The notes under the pieces were generated by a model that was not told the origin of the DNA, searched no databases, and saw nothing but the letters and a program-made list of their open reading frames with translations. Positions 8,726 to 17,757 of a stretch of 64,000 bases of DNA are shown one piece after another (within the stretch, counting starts at the first letter, position 1; every line of letters begins with the position of its first letter). Origin of the DNA: Absicoccus intestinalis. GTDB taxonomy: Bacteria > Bacillota_I > Bacilli_A > Erysipelotrichales > Erysipelotrichaceae. The DNA lies in assembly GCF_033971885.1 (NCBI RefSeq), contig NZ_JALBUS010000001.1, forward strand, positions 1-64,000, written 5' to 3'. The position numbers and the translations under genes were made by a program.

Positions 8726-9334
8726 ATGAGTACAATCAAATATCCAAACGGGACAAAACATGTCCAGATGGGTTCGACTTCGGATCATCATAGTGGTCGC
8801 GGTATGCGTTTAGAAAATGATCTAAATGATTCCAATGCCTATTATCGAACCGTTGATCGGGCTTTGATCTACAAAAAACCAACCCCTATTCAAGTGGTGC
8901 GAGTGGATTATCCCAGCCGAAATCGAGCAAAGATTGTCGAAGCGTATTATCGAACACCGTCAACAACGGATTATAACGGCGTATATCGAGGTCGATATAT
9001 CGATTTTGAAGCCAAAGAAACCCGAAATAAAAAGAATTTTCCTTTATTTATGGTACATCCCCATCAAATTGAACATTTAAAAAAAGTGCATGTCCATGGG
9101 GGCATTGGTTTCTTTCTGATTCGATTTACTGCTTATGACTGTACGTATTTGGTTGATTCAGAAATCTTGATCCATGAAATTGAGACGATGGATCGGCGAT
9201 CCATTCCTTATACCTGGTTTGAACAATATGGACATCCGATCCATGAAGGTTATCAACCTCGTCTTGATTATCTATCGATCGTAGATACACTCTATTTTAA
9301 GGAGGAAGGTCATTATGAAAAAACACAGAAGTAA
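8726..9334 (+). CDS. recU: Holliday junction resolvase RecU
   Basis: A 202-residue nuclease that resolves Holliday junctions in Gram-positive recombination and chromosome segregation. The family core TTDYNGVYRGRYIDFEAKET contains the PD-(D/E)xK catalytic residues (D, then E and K in FEAKET), followed by the HPHQIEHLK motif. The start at 8726 (MSTIKYPNG) matches the conserved YPNG beginning of RecU; a longer upstream frame is not supported. This start lies immediately after the promoter and lacks a ribosome binding site, so translation is likely leaderless. recU overlaps ponA by 20 bases, the same recU-ponA pairing found in Bacillus. Confidence 0.92.
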   Translation: MSTIKYPNGTKHVQMGSTSDHHSGRGMRLENDLNDSNAYYRTVDRALIYKKPTPIQVVRVDYPSRNRAKIVEAYYRTPSTTDYNGVYRGRYIDFEAKETRNKKNFPLFMVHPHQIEHLKKVHVHGGIGFFLIRFTAYDCTYLVDSEILIHEIETMDRRSIPYTWFEQYGHPIHEGYQPRLDYLSIVDTLYFKEEGHYEKTQK

Positions 9335-11675
9335 TGACACACAAACGCCGAAGAAAATGAGGCGGCGCCTAGATATATGGAATAAGATCGCGGTTGTGAT
9401 CTTGACCTTATTCTTAGTTGGCTGTATTTCTGTTTTCTTTGTATTGGTCAATATCATCAATGATCCAGAAGGTATGCGCTTTAGTCAAGATGGCTTACAA
9501 GCCATGTCCAATTCCAGGATCTATGATACCAACGGCAAGATGATTTATGAATTTGGTTCTGAAATTCGTGATGATGTGAAATATAAAGATATCCCACAAT
9601 CGGTCATTGATGCTTTCCTTTCGATCGAGGACTCTCGTTTCTTCGATCATAATGGATTTGATTTGCCACGATTCTTATCGGCGGCTATTACCGATTTACG
9701 ATCGGGTGGATTTGCCCAAGGTGGTTCCACATTGACCATGCAGATGATCGATAACTCATTTACCAAAAACCAAGAAGACAAGATCATCAAAGAAAAAGGA
9801 TCCCTGAGCAAATTTGACCAGGTCAAATTAAAAGTGCAAGAAATCTACTTATCTTTGATTGCGGAACAATCAGTCAGCAAAGAAAAAATCTTTGAATATT
9901 ATGTCAATCGAATCTGGTTTGGTTCGGGAAATAATACGCGTGGTATCCAAAAAGCGGCTCAATACTACTTTGGCAAAGACATCCAGGATGTCAACTTGGA
10001 AGAGGCAGCTTTCTTGGCGGGTTGTATCAATGCACCGGGTCAGTACAATCCTTTAGCGAATAAGACCGATCCGGATACCGATCACTTGAAATCGGGTCAG
10101 AATCGACGAAATGCGACATTGGACCTGATGCTGGCACATGGATATATCTCCCAAACCGAGCATGATCTGGCTGTCAATACCAATTTGGCCTATGATCTAA
10201 AAGAAGAAGATACGACCTCGGATGCGGAAGATCCAAATGAAGCCTATATTGATATGGTCATTCAAGAAACACAAACCTTGACGGGACAAGATCCAGCCGT
10301 TATTCCGATGGATATTTATACGTCTTTGAATACCAGCGTACAAAAAGAAGCCGATAAGATTTGTAACGGTGAAGTCGTTACCTTCCCGAATTCGTATTTT
10401 GATGTCGGATTCAGCATCATTGATAACACCAATGGTGAGATCTTAGCGGTAGGACCTGGACGAACGTATCACACCGATTCGGTCAAGACCAACAACGCAA
10501 CCGATCGAAAGCAGCCCGGATCTTCCATGAAGCCTTTATTGGCTTATTCTTCAACATTTGACTTATTGGGTTGGTCTACCGAACACACGGTCAATGACCA
10601 GAAGAAAGACTATTGGAAAAATGGTTCGTATGTATCCAACTCCGATGGTACCTTCTCCGGTAATATTTCGTTGGCGTATGCATTGGGTGTTTCCAAAAAT
10701 ACCACAGCGGCAGCTGCGATGTTGGATCTGATCGATGCCAAAGGCTACAACTACTGGATCAACTTCTGTAAGAAACTTGGCTATGACGATGATGTAGCGG
10801 AAGATTTCACGGAACAATATGCGATCGGTGGTGGCAGTATGTATGCCAGCCCTGTCCAACAAGCCAATGCGTATTCTATTTTTGCGAATAAAGGAAATCG
10901 TGTCGATGCTCATACGGTGCGCAATGCGATTCGTCGAACTGACAATAAAGAGTTCAAGACCAATGCGCAAACGACCAATGTCATTAGTGAAGATGCAGCC
11001 TTTATGATGAGTTTCTTATTGTATAAAGTCGTTCATGGCGGCTATCAAAACTTCAACGAAAAATTGACGAGTGATTATCCGGTATATGGTAAATCCGGTA
11101 CTTCCGACTGGGGTACCAGTGGTTTAGCGTATGGCATTCCACAAGGTTCAATTCGTGATGAATGGTCGCTTGGATATACATCGCAATTTACGATTGCGAC
11201 GTGGTCGGGTTACCCGCGTAAATATGAGCAACAAGGCTACTACATTCCAACATCACAAGTAAGTGGTTTTACCCAGGCTTTTGATATTTCGCATTATATG
11301 TTAGATTATTGTAAAAAATATGGAACCTATAAGAGCATCCCACAAACGCCAGGGGTAACGAAATATGGTTCAGGATGGATCGAAACCAAATATGCTTCCC
11401 AAGGAGATAAAGGAGCCACAGCGAATGATCCGACTTCTTCGAGTTCTTCTTCGTCGTCGAGTTCATCTTCCAATGAGGAATCGAGCAGTAGTTCATCGAC
11501 CCAGTCGCAACAATCAACAACGACAGAAACACAAGATAACAACAATACCTATACCGAAGAAAATGGTTCTGGTGAAGTGACCGATGATACCAATGATCAA
11601 ACCGATTATAGTAATTATGGTGGCTTCTTCTTCACCAATAAAAAATCGTTGTTCAATCTCTTTGATTGGCTATAA
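9315..11675 (+). CDS. ponA: Class A penicillin-binding protein 1 (transglycosylase/transpeptidase)
   Basis: A 786-residue bifunctional peptidoglycan synthase. A cytoplasmic basic tail and one TM (about 25-50) are followed by the GT51 domain (EDSRFFDHNGFDLPRF with catalytic Glu, then GGSTLTMQMI) and the transpeptidase domain with SxxK (GSSMKP, about residue 405), SxN-like region and KSGTS (about 594). After about residue 690 comes a low-complexity Ser/Thr/Gln-rich extracellular tail containing runs of Ser, which is variable in PBP1 proteins. AAGGAGGAAG precedes the start inside recU. It elongates and cross-links glycan strands and is a known GpsB partner. Confidence 0.95.
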   Translation: MKKHRSNDTQTPKKMRRRLDIWNKIAVVILTLFLVGCISVFFVLVNIINDPEGMRFSQDGLQAMSNSRIYDTNGKMIYEFGSEIRDDVKYKDIPQSVIDAFLSIEDSRFFDHNGFDLPRFLSAAITDLRSGGFAQGGSTLTMQMIDNSFTKNQEDKIIKEKGSLSKFDQVKLKVQEIYLSLIAEQSVSKEKIFEYYVNRIWFGSGNNTRGIQKAAQYYFGKDIQDVNLEEAAFLAGCINAPGQYNPLANKTDPDTDHLKSGQNRRNATLDLMLAHGYISQTEHDLAVNTNLAYDLKEEDTTSDAEDPNEAYIDMVIQETQTLTGQDPAVIPMDIYTSLNTSVQKEADKICNGEVVTFPNSYFDVGFSIIDNTNGEILAVGPGRTYHTDSVKTNNATDRKQPGSSMKPLLAYSSTFDLLGWSTEHTVNDQKKDYWKNGSYVSNSDGTFSGNISLAYALGVSKNTTAAAAMLDLIDAKGYNYWINFCKKLGYDDDVAEDFTEQYAIGGGSMYASPVQQANAYSIFANKGNRVDAHTVRNAIRRTDNKEFKTNAQTTNVISEDAAFMMSFLLYKVVHGGYQNFNEKLTSDYPVYGKSGTSDWGTSGLAYGIPQGSIRDEWSLGYTSQFTIATWSGYPRKYEQQGYYIPTSQVSGFTQAFDISHYMLDYCKKYGTYKSIPQTPGVTKYGSGWIETKYASQGDKGATANDPTSSSSSSSSSSSSNEESSSSSSTQSQQSTTTETQDNNNTYTEENGSGEVTDDTNDQTDYSNYGGFFFTNKKSLFNLFDWL

Positions 11676-11680
11676 AAAAT

Positions 11681-11704
11681 GACCACGTAGCATGCTACGT
11701 GGTC
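11681..11704. terminator. Bidirectional terminator after ponA
   Basis: A perfect 24-bp palindrome (arms GACCACGTAGCA / TGCTACGTGGTC) is flanked by an A run on the left and a T-rich stretch on the right. It ends ponA and probably also the opposite-strand nitroreductase operon. Confidence 0.8.
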
Positions 11705-11709
11705 TTTAT

Positions 11710-11871
11710 TTATTGTTTATCTTGTAAAGCAGCATAGACTTTTTGAAAAAGAATCGCAAAGCCATAGGTCGTAATAAAATAGAAGATCCAATTGTGTGTC
11801 AGTATGCCGAGAAAGCCACCAACAAACACACATAAACAAATCCAAATGGAGGGTTTCACATACTTGGGCAT
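11710..11871 (-). CDS. Small membrane protein (53 residues) after the nitroreductase
   Basis: A short reading frame starts at ATG 11871, one base after the nitroreductase stop, with GGAG inside the last codons of that gene. The product begins MPKYVKPSIWICLCVFVGGF and is almost wholly hydrophobic over residues 8-45. This suggests one or two membrane-spanning helices (a bend near GILTHNW) and a short polar end. I do not recognise a family. Translational coupling and a terminator right after its stop support a real gene. Its role may be tied to the nitroreductase, but nothing in the sequence proves it. Confidence 0.6.
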   Translation of the reverse strand: MPKYVKPSIWICLCVFVGGFLGILTHNWIFYFITTYGFAILFQKVYAALQDKQ

Positions 11872-11872
11872 C

Positions 11873-12415
11873 TTATTCTCCATCCACATACGTAATGATT
11901 TCGGATACTTCTTTTCGTTTCGGTGCGGTTGGATGTATATCCGGAATACCTAAGGCAATGACACTGGTGATGATCTCATCCGCAGGAATTTGGCATTGTT
12001 CACGTAGAATTTGTTCATCACGAATTCCCATGACGATTGTTCCAAAACCCATATCATACGCTTTTAACAATAGATTTTCAGTAGCTAGACCATTATCATA
12101 GAAGCCCCAGCCATTCCCTACTTCATTATCTGGTGAGCCATTTTGCATAAAGCCAGATCGATCTTTCTTAAATGTCATCACAAATAGAGCCGCCGCATGA
12201 ATGGTATGATGAGCATTTCGTTCGGGCAGACCCGCACGAATCTTATTCATGCCTTCTTCACTTGTGGCAACATAATATCGAGCTGTTTGTGAATTCTTCC
12301 AAGAAGGGGCCATTTGACTCGCATGGACCAATTCTTCCATTTGATCTTTTGTGATCGAACCTGGTTTAAATTTACGAATACTTCTTCGTTGTTCTAATAC
12401 ATCTTTTGTATTCAT
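11873..12415 (-). CDS. Nitroreductase-family FMN flavoprotein
   Basis: A 180-residue FMN-dependent NAD(P)H oxidoreductase of the short nitroreductase type. Visible motifs are RRSIRKFKPGSI near the N-terminus (FMN phosphate contacts), SQMAPSWKNSQTARYY, and the C-terminal ALGIPDIHPTAPKRKEVSEI. The ATG at 12415 was taken because AGGAGG lies 7 bases upstream; an in-frame ATG 21 bases earlier lacks one. Members reduce nitro compounds, quinones or flavins, or act in dehalogenation; the substrate is not predictable. It is followed at once by the 53-residue membrane protein gene. Confidence 0.88.
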   Translation of the reverse strand: MNTKDVLEQRRSIRKFKPGSITKDQMEELVHASQMAPSWKNSQTARYYVATSEEGMNKIRAGLPERNAHHTIHAAALFVMTFKKDRSGFMQNGSPDNEVGNGWGFYDNGLATENLLLKAYDMGFGTIVMGIRDEQILREQCQIPADEIITSVIALGIPDIHPTAPKRKEVSEIITYVDGE

Positions 12416-12487
12416 GTTCGTTCCTCCTGCATTCATTCAACCACGCTATGAAAAAAAAAACAAGTTTGACATCATCCCCATCCTATA

Positions 12488-12512
12488 GAAAAAGACGGTG
12501 TAACTACACCGC
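12488..12512 (-). terminator. Terminator of the mmpL operon
   Basis: The stem CGGTGTA / TACACCG around a 2-base centre is followed on the minus strand by TCTTTTTC. It lies about 12 bases after the stop of the YhgE-like gene. Confidence 0.75.
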
Positions 12513-12523
12513 CTTGATCACAT

Positions 12524-14902
12524 TTATTTTGAAGTTCGCAATACATAATTGACTTTACTTTCGGCACCTTCTGGTTTACCGGCAAAGTTATCGTTTTCTT
12601 GCGTTAATTCTTTGATGTCATTGAAGACATTCGTTAATTTTTGAACTTCTTCATCGGTCAAATCGGCCATTTCTTCCAATGGTTTCATGGCTTCTTCATT
12701 GAATTGTTGCTCACCCGAATACAATTGAGAGGCACCATCATTCAATTGCGTAAAGGCCGAATCCAATTGTGTCAATCCTGAAGCCATTTCTTGAAGTTTG
12801 CCTTGTTGGCTGGCTAATTGACTGGTTCCAGAAGTTAATTGATCAGCGCCATTATTCAATGCGGAACTATTGGCGTTCAATTGATCAATACCACCATTCA
12901 ATTGGTCGATACCGCTCTTGGATTGACTTTGTAGTTGTGATAAACCGCCATCCAATTGTTTGATACCTGCCACCAATTGTTGCGAACCCGCATGTAGCTT
13001 TTTAATTCCAGTTGATAATTGGTTCAAGTCCAATTTTGTATTGGTATTTTTCAATAAAGCCGACATTTGATCCAAACCTTTTTGGCTGGTCGCAATGTCT
13101 TTCTTCAGATCCGTTAAGGTATCATTGGAATCAGAAATTGTCGATTGCATGCCACTCATGGTCTTACTTAAGGTTGTAAATAAGGTATTCAAATTATCAA
13201 AATCCGATTTGATCTTGCTTAAGTTATCTAAGGTCTGCAAGTTTAGATCATCGGCACTAATATGATCGATCGTTCTAATCGTAGCCGACGATGCTTGGGC
13301 GGATTGTAAAGCCGTGATCTGCGCATTGATCTGCGCTTTGGCATTTTCATCATCCGTATTGGCTGCTGCGTTTTGTAAAGCCGTGATCGAACTGCTATAG
13401 GCTGTATTGATACTTGTATTGGCCGCATTGATCTGCGTATTGGTTGCATCGATCTTGGCATTGATCGAATCCACCGTGCTATTGATCTTGGTTTGATCAC
13501 CTTGTAGGATTTGTTGATCGGTACCGAGTTGGGTCAATACATCGGTGGCCAAACTAGATAATTGTTGTTGCGCTGCTTGCAACCCTGCCATGCTTTGTTG
13601 GGCCTTGGCCAAGTTCTCATCCAATGTCTTCAATTGTTCTTGGTCATTGGAAACCATCTTATCCATGGCGGATAATTGTTGGTTGGCTGTATTCAATTGT
13701 TGTTGTAGCTTGCTGATTTGATCCGGATCGATCTGACTATCCATTTGTGCTAAGCCAGCTTCCAATTGTTCGGCTCCCGAAAGCAAGGTTTGTGGACTGT
13801 TACCAGAAACACCGGCTTGAACTTGCGCCACCCCATTTGGAATGCCATATAACTGATTGGCACCAGCTTTTAGCACACTGACACCATTGGTATATTGATG
13901 AATGCCACTAGCCATCGTTTGGGCGCCATCATTCAATGTTCCCAAGGCACTGCTTAATTCCAACACACTGCCTGAAGCACTGGTCAATGGAGCGGCTTGA
14001 CTCTTTAATTGGGTCGTTCCTGCATACAATTGTTGCGCACCACTTTCCAATTGATCGGAAGCCGATACGATTTGCGAAATATCACCAGCTAAATCAGGAA
14101 TATTGCTTGTCGTCAATTCCTTTAGATCAAAATCACTGGAAATACCAATCATGATATCGCCTAAGTCAAAGTTTTCCACATCGGCTTCAATCGTACAGTC
14201 ATCACTGGCTTTTAATTGATTGACAACTTTATCCAAACCGGCACTTTCCAATGTATCGGCTAGGCCTGGAACACTGGCAAAGGCCAATACTTGGTTGGAT
14301 CCATCATTCATGACTTTACCACTGGAACAAGTGACATTGGAATAATTTCCGGTTTTTAGATTCAAGATTCCACCGGCTAAATAGCCTGGATGAACGATTA
14401 CACCATCGGATGTTGTTTTAGAAATCAAGTTGGTGAAGTGAACATTGATCTTCATATGGCCAGATTTGCCTTCCATTTGTTTGGCACTCATCGTTTTGCC
14501 ATCCATCGAATAGGTAATGTTGACTTTGACTGGCAAAGCTTTATTGGTGGATCCTTGATAATAGACATCATCGCCTTTGGCATTCCATGTATAGGTATTG
14601 CCATTTTTGATTGGATCTTCATCCGTCTTGATATTTTCGACATGTTTCAGATCCAGATCTTCTTTGATGTTATGGATGCCATCCCCATCGTGTAACCAAC
14701 TCGATACAATGGTACTCGATACGGTTCCATCTGGATTCACAACGGCATATACGGTTTCTGTTTTCTGGGTTGGGTTCGCATCGGTATTACTTTCAGCAAA
14801 AACCGGAGCTGTAAACATACTACCTGCCATCGTGGCACTGACCAAACAAGCCCCCAATGCTTTTAATGTCTCCTTGCGGATTCCTCTATTCTTCGTCTTC
14901 AC
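12524..14902 (-). CDS. YhgE/Pip-like secreted coiled-coil protein, partner of the MMPL exporter
   Basis: A 792-residue exported protein. A signal peptide with Lys/Arg start and a hydrophobic core ends near PVFAES (about residue 36). Residues about 40-270 form a beta-rich domain. Residues about 280-740 are dominated by heptad and GA-xL repeats of the YhgE/Pip kind (repeating QLxxGxxQL and GADQLTSGTSQL units), broken by a long helix pair about 395-550. Unlike full YhgE/Pip proteins it lacks the block of C-terminal membrane helices. Its ATG overlaps the end of the MMPL gene by 17 bases, so the two are translationally coupled and probably form an envelope complex that moves a lipid or toxic compound across the cell wall. 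Function is inferred from context. Confidence 0.75.
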   Translation of the reverse strand: MKTKNRGIRKETLKALGACLVSATMAGSMFTAPVFAESNTDANPTQKTETVYAVVNPDGTVSSTIVSSWLHDGDGIHNIKEDLDLKHVENIKTDEDPIKNGNTYTWNAKGDDVYYQGSTNKALPVKVNITYSMDGKTMSAKQMEGKSGHMKINVHFTNLISKTTSDGVIVHPGYLAGGILNLKTGNYSNVTCSSGKVMNDGSNQVLAFASVPGLADTLESAGLDKVVNQLKASDDCTIEADVENFDLGDIMIGISSDFDLKELTTSNIPDLAGDISQIVSASDQLESGAQQLYAGTTQLKSQAAPLTSASGSVLELSSALGTLNDGAQTMASGIHQYTNGVSVLKAGANQLYGIPNGVAQVQAGVSGNSPQTLLSGAEQLEAGLAQMDSQIDPDQISKLQQQLNTANQQLSAMDKMVSNDQEQLKTLDENLAKAQQSMAGLQAAQQQLSSLATDVLTQLGTDQQILQGDQTKINSTVDSINAKIDATNTQINAANTSINTAYSSSITALQNAAANTDDENAKAQINAQITALQSAQASSATIRTIDHISADDLNLQTLDNLSKIKSDFDNLNTLFTTLSKTMSGMQSTISDSNDTLTDLKKDIATSQKGLDQMSALLKNTNTKLDLNQLSTGIKKLHAGSQQLVAGIKQLDGGLSQLQSQSKSGIDQLNGGIDQLNANSSALNNGADQLTSGTSQLASQQGKLQEMASGLTQLDSAFTQLNDGASQLYSGEQQFNEEAMKPLEEMADLTDEEVQKLTNVFNDIKELTQENDNFAGKPEGAESKVNYVLRTSK

Positions 14903-16994
14903 TTGAGATCCTTCCTTCCTCTACTTGACCTACTGGCCATCCTTTCGTCGTTTTTTCAATAAATTTATGACATAACAATAATAATGATGGTAATACAAAT
15001 AAGATACAAACTACACTGATCAAAGCCCCACGTGCCAACAACAAGCACATGCTTCGCAATAGATCCATCTTCGCAAAAATACTTACACCAATACATGCGG
15101 CAAAGAAACTAAAGCCCGATGTCAAAATCGATGTACATGTATGCTTGATGGAGGATCCAATCGCATGTTTGACATGTTTTCCCTTGGTCAATTCTTCTCT
15201 AAATCGCGATGTCATCAAAATGGCATAATCCACGGTAGCTCCCAATTGAATCGTACCAATGACGATACCCGCAATAAATGGCAAGACCGTACCGGTAAAG
15301 TATGGAATACCCATATTAATGTTGATCGCATATTCGATCGTTGCGACCAGAATGATAGGTAAGGCAAAGGATTTAAAGGTAAAGACAATGATCACAAAGA
15401 TCAAAATAATGGATACAATGTTGACCATTTGGAAGTCAATATTCGTGATATTGATCAAATCATCTTCCAATTTACCTTCGCCACCGATCACGGCTTTTTT
15501 ATCATATTTATGAATGATCGTATCGATCGCATTCAATTGTTTGGTTTGTTTGCTGGTAGCAGGTCGATAATCGCTATTGACGATCAAGAGTCGTTTGCCA
15601 CCATTGTTCAAGATGTCTTTCACGGCTTGTGGTTCAAAGGAAGATGGTACGCCAGGACCGACAAATTCTTCATAGGCCAAGACATTGGTGATGCCATCCA
15701 CTTTCTTGATTTCTTTACAAATCTTTTGCACATCGCGGGTCTTGACGGAATCATCCACTAAGACGAAATGGGTCGTTGTCATATCAAAGTCTTTTTTCAA
15801 TTGATTGGTGCCAATGACCGATTTAAACGATTGTGGCATATTGGCAACCAAATCATAGTACGATTGCGTATGTGCTTGCGCATAGACCATTGGTGCAAAG
15901 GAAAGGAAGAAAACCGCTAAAATGGCTTTATGATGATTGATGATCCAAGCGGGTAATTTCACCATTGGACGAATCAATACTTTATGTTTCTTCTTTTCGA
16001 TTTGTTTATCGAAGATCATCAACAAGCTTGGTAATACCACGATCGTTGAAATAACACCCAAAATAACACCTTTGGCCATGACCAAACCAATATCGCGGCC
16101 CAATGTCAATCGCATGGCACACAAAGCCATAAAACCAGCAATGGTCGTGATTGAAGAAGAACTGATCGAAACAAAAGTGGCTTGAATAGCCTTGCTCATG
16201 GCTTCTTCATTATCACCTGGATGTCGTAGTTTTTCTTCTTGGTAACGATGCAACAAGAAGATGGAATAGTCCATCGTAACAGCCAATTGTAAGACCATGG
16301 CCAAGGCTTTGGTGATATAGGAAATTTCACCGAAGATGATGTTGGTACCAAAGTTATATACAATCGGGAACGCAATCCCTAACATAAATACAAAAGGTGC
16401 AAAGTTGCTTTCCAAACCAAGCCACAAGACACAAAGAACCAGCACAACAGCTACCGCTGAATAGATTGGCATCGAATGATCTAGATCTTCCTTGATATCT
16501 TCGGACATGGCCGACATACCACCTAAGAAACAATCCTTATCCGCTACTTTTTTGATGTTGGCAATCGCATTCATCGTTCGTGTCGATGAGGTTCCCTCAT
16601 CAAAAGTGATGATCATCATGGTTGAACCCTTATCCGAATACAACATTTTTTGTAAGCTATCCGGAATGGCTTCTTTTGGAATCGTGACATCTAAGACATC
16701 ATCACGCCAATATACTTTTTTTACACCGTCAATCTTTTTGATCTCATTTTTCAATTTGACGACATCTCGATCTTTCATGCCATTGACGACAAGTTCATCC
16801 ACACTGGCTAGATCAAAATCATCGCCAAGGATCTTTTGTGCCTGCATGGATTCAACATCACTTGGCAAATACGATAATAAATCATAATTGACACGTGTGT
16901 TCAGATATCCAAATATACTTGGAATCAGTAAAATAATCGCCAGAATCAGAATCTGGTTACGAAATTTTACAATGAATCTGGATAATTTTTCCAT
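14886..16994 (-). CDS. MMPL/RND-family exporter
   Basis: A 702-residue RND-superfamily protein of the Gram-positive MMPL type. It has an N-terminal TM (about 14-32), an extracellular loop, five TMs (about 175-350) with the SITTIAGFMAL region, then a second TM-loop-5TM repeat ending near residue 680. Such proteins use proton motive force to move lipids, siderophores or drugs. The ATG at 16994 has GGGGAAG upstream; the longer frame was rejected because it would extend through the promoter. It is transcribed from a strong promoter (TTGACT, 17 bases, TATACT) with an operator-like palindrome over its -35, divergent from a TetR gene. Substrate unknown. Confidence 0.85.
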   Translation of the reverse strand: MEKLSRFIVKFRNQILILAIILLIPSIFGYLNTRVNYDLLSYLPSDVESMQAQKILGDDFDLASVDELVVNGMKDRDVVKLKNEIKKIDGVKKVYWRDDVLDVTIPKEAIPDSLQKMLYSDKGSTMMIITFDEGTSSTRTMNAIANIKKVADKDCFLGGMSAMSEDIKEDLDHSMPIYSAVAVVLVLCVLWLGLESNFAPFVFMLGIAFPIVYNFGTNIIFGEISYITKALAMVLQLAVTMDYSIFLLHRYQEEKLRHPGDNEEAMSKAIQATFVSISSSSITTIAGFMALCAMRLTLGRDIGLVMAKGVILGVISTIVVLPSLLMIFDKQIEKKKHKVLIRPMVKLPAWIINHHKAILAVFFLSFAPMVYAQAHTQSYYDLVANMPQSFKSVIGTNQLKKDFDMTTTHFVLVDDSVKTRDVQKICKEIKKVDGITNVLAYEEFVGPGVPSSFEPQAVKDILNNGGKRLLIVNSDYRPATSKQTKQLNAIDTIIHKYDKKAVIGGEGKLEDDLINITNIDFQMVNIVSIILIFVIIVFTFKSFALPIILVATIEYAININMGIPYFTGTVLPFIAGIVIGTIQLGATVDYAILMTSRFREELTKGKHVKHAIGSSIKHTCTSILTSGFSFFAACIGVSIFAKMDLLRSMCLLLARGALISVVCILFVLPSLLLLCHKFIEKTTKGWPVGQVEEGRISSEDEE

Positions 16995-17019
16995 ATCGCT
17001 TCCCCCGTTTTCGTTGAAT

Positions 17020-17048
17020 AGTATAGAGCTACTTTGACCATGAGTCAA
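17020..17048 (-). promoter_or_regulatory. Promoter of the mmpL operon with operator over the -35
   Basis: On the minus strand TTGACT (17043-17048), a 17-base spacer and TATACT (17020-17025). The -35 is half of a palindrome TTGAC-CATGA-GTCAA at 17034-17048, a likely TetR operator. Confidence 0.65.
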
Positions 17049-17095
17049 TTTTTATATCCACTTTTTAGACAATTTTGGACATATAACTAAAATAA

Positions 17096-17124
17096 TTGAC
17101 CAATGGTTCAGGTTTCTTTATAAT
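17096..17124 (+). promoter_or_regulatory. Promoter of the TetR gene with related half-sites
   Basis: TTGACC (17096-17101), 17-base spacer and a perfect TATAAT (17119-17124). The -35 begins TTGACCAATGGTTCA (17096-17110), an imperfect copy of the palindrome over the divergent mmpL -35, consistent with autoregulation. Confidence 0.65.
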
Positions 17125-17145
17125 ACGTGTGACGAAGGTGAAGAA

Positions 17146-17757
17146 ATGAAATCCAAAATTTTGGAAAATAAGAAACAAAAAGAAAATAAATTATTGAAAA
17201 GTGCATTTGATTTATTCACAACAAGAGACATCGATACGGTCACCATTTCGGAAATTGCCCGGCATGCCGGTGTCGCCAAAGGAACTTTTTATTTATATTT
17301 TAAAGATAAAGATCAAATTCGAAATATCTTGATTTCACGAGAATCGCGGCGAATTTTCTTAAATGCCCAAAAAGCACTGGAAGAAAATGACATTCGTGGT
17401 TTTGAAGATGCCATTATCTTTATGATCAATCATATCCTCATGGAATTGAAAAAAAATCGTTCCATCTTGGCTTTCATTGAAAAGAATCTTTCCTGGGGCA
17501 TCTTTTCAGATTATGTTCAAAATGCATTTGCAGATGATGAATTGCATATAAAGAATGATTTTATTCAGTTAGCCAAAAAAAACCACTACCAGTTTAAAGA
17601 TCCAGAAGTGGTCATGTATATTATCATTGATATGGTAGGAAGTACTTGTTATTCCAGTATCATCAACAACAAGCCTCTTCCCATTGATCAATATAAACCC
17701 TATTTATTTGATGCCGTACGCGCTATCTTGCGTACCGGCAAAACTAACGAAAAATAA
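17146..17757 (+). CDS. TetR/AcrR-family transcriptional repressor
   Basis: A 203-residue regulator. Residues about 10-60 hold the TetR DNA-binding helix-turn-helix (DLFTTRDIDTVTISEIARHA, GVAKGTFYLYFKDKDQIRN). The rest is a helical ligand-binding domain without a recognisable specific family. It is divergent from the mmpL-yhgE-like operon, with two operator-like sites in the gap, so it most probably represses that exporter operon and itself and is released by the exported or a related compound. GAAGGTGAAG is a moderate ribosome binding site. Its end overlaps the convergent exchanger gene by 14 bases. Confidence 0.9.
   Translation: MKSKILENKKQKENKLLKSAFDLFTTRDIDTVTISEIARHAGVAKGTFYLYFKDKDQIRNILISRESRRIFLNAQKALEENDIRGFEDAIIFMINHILMELKKNRSILAFIEKNLSWGIFSDYVQNAFADDELHIKNDFIQLAKKNHYQFKDPEVVMYIIIDMVGSTCYSSIINNKPLPIDQYKPYLFDAVRAILRTGKTNEK

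Noticed and set aside
10563..10970. 135-codon frame on the minus strand inside ponA
   Set aside because: It is antisense to the conserved transpeptidase domain, has no ribosome binding site and no family resemblance.
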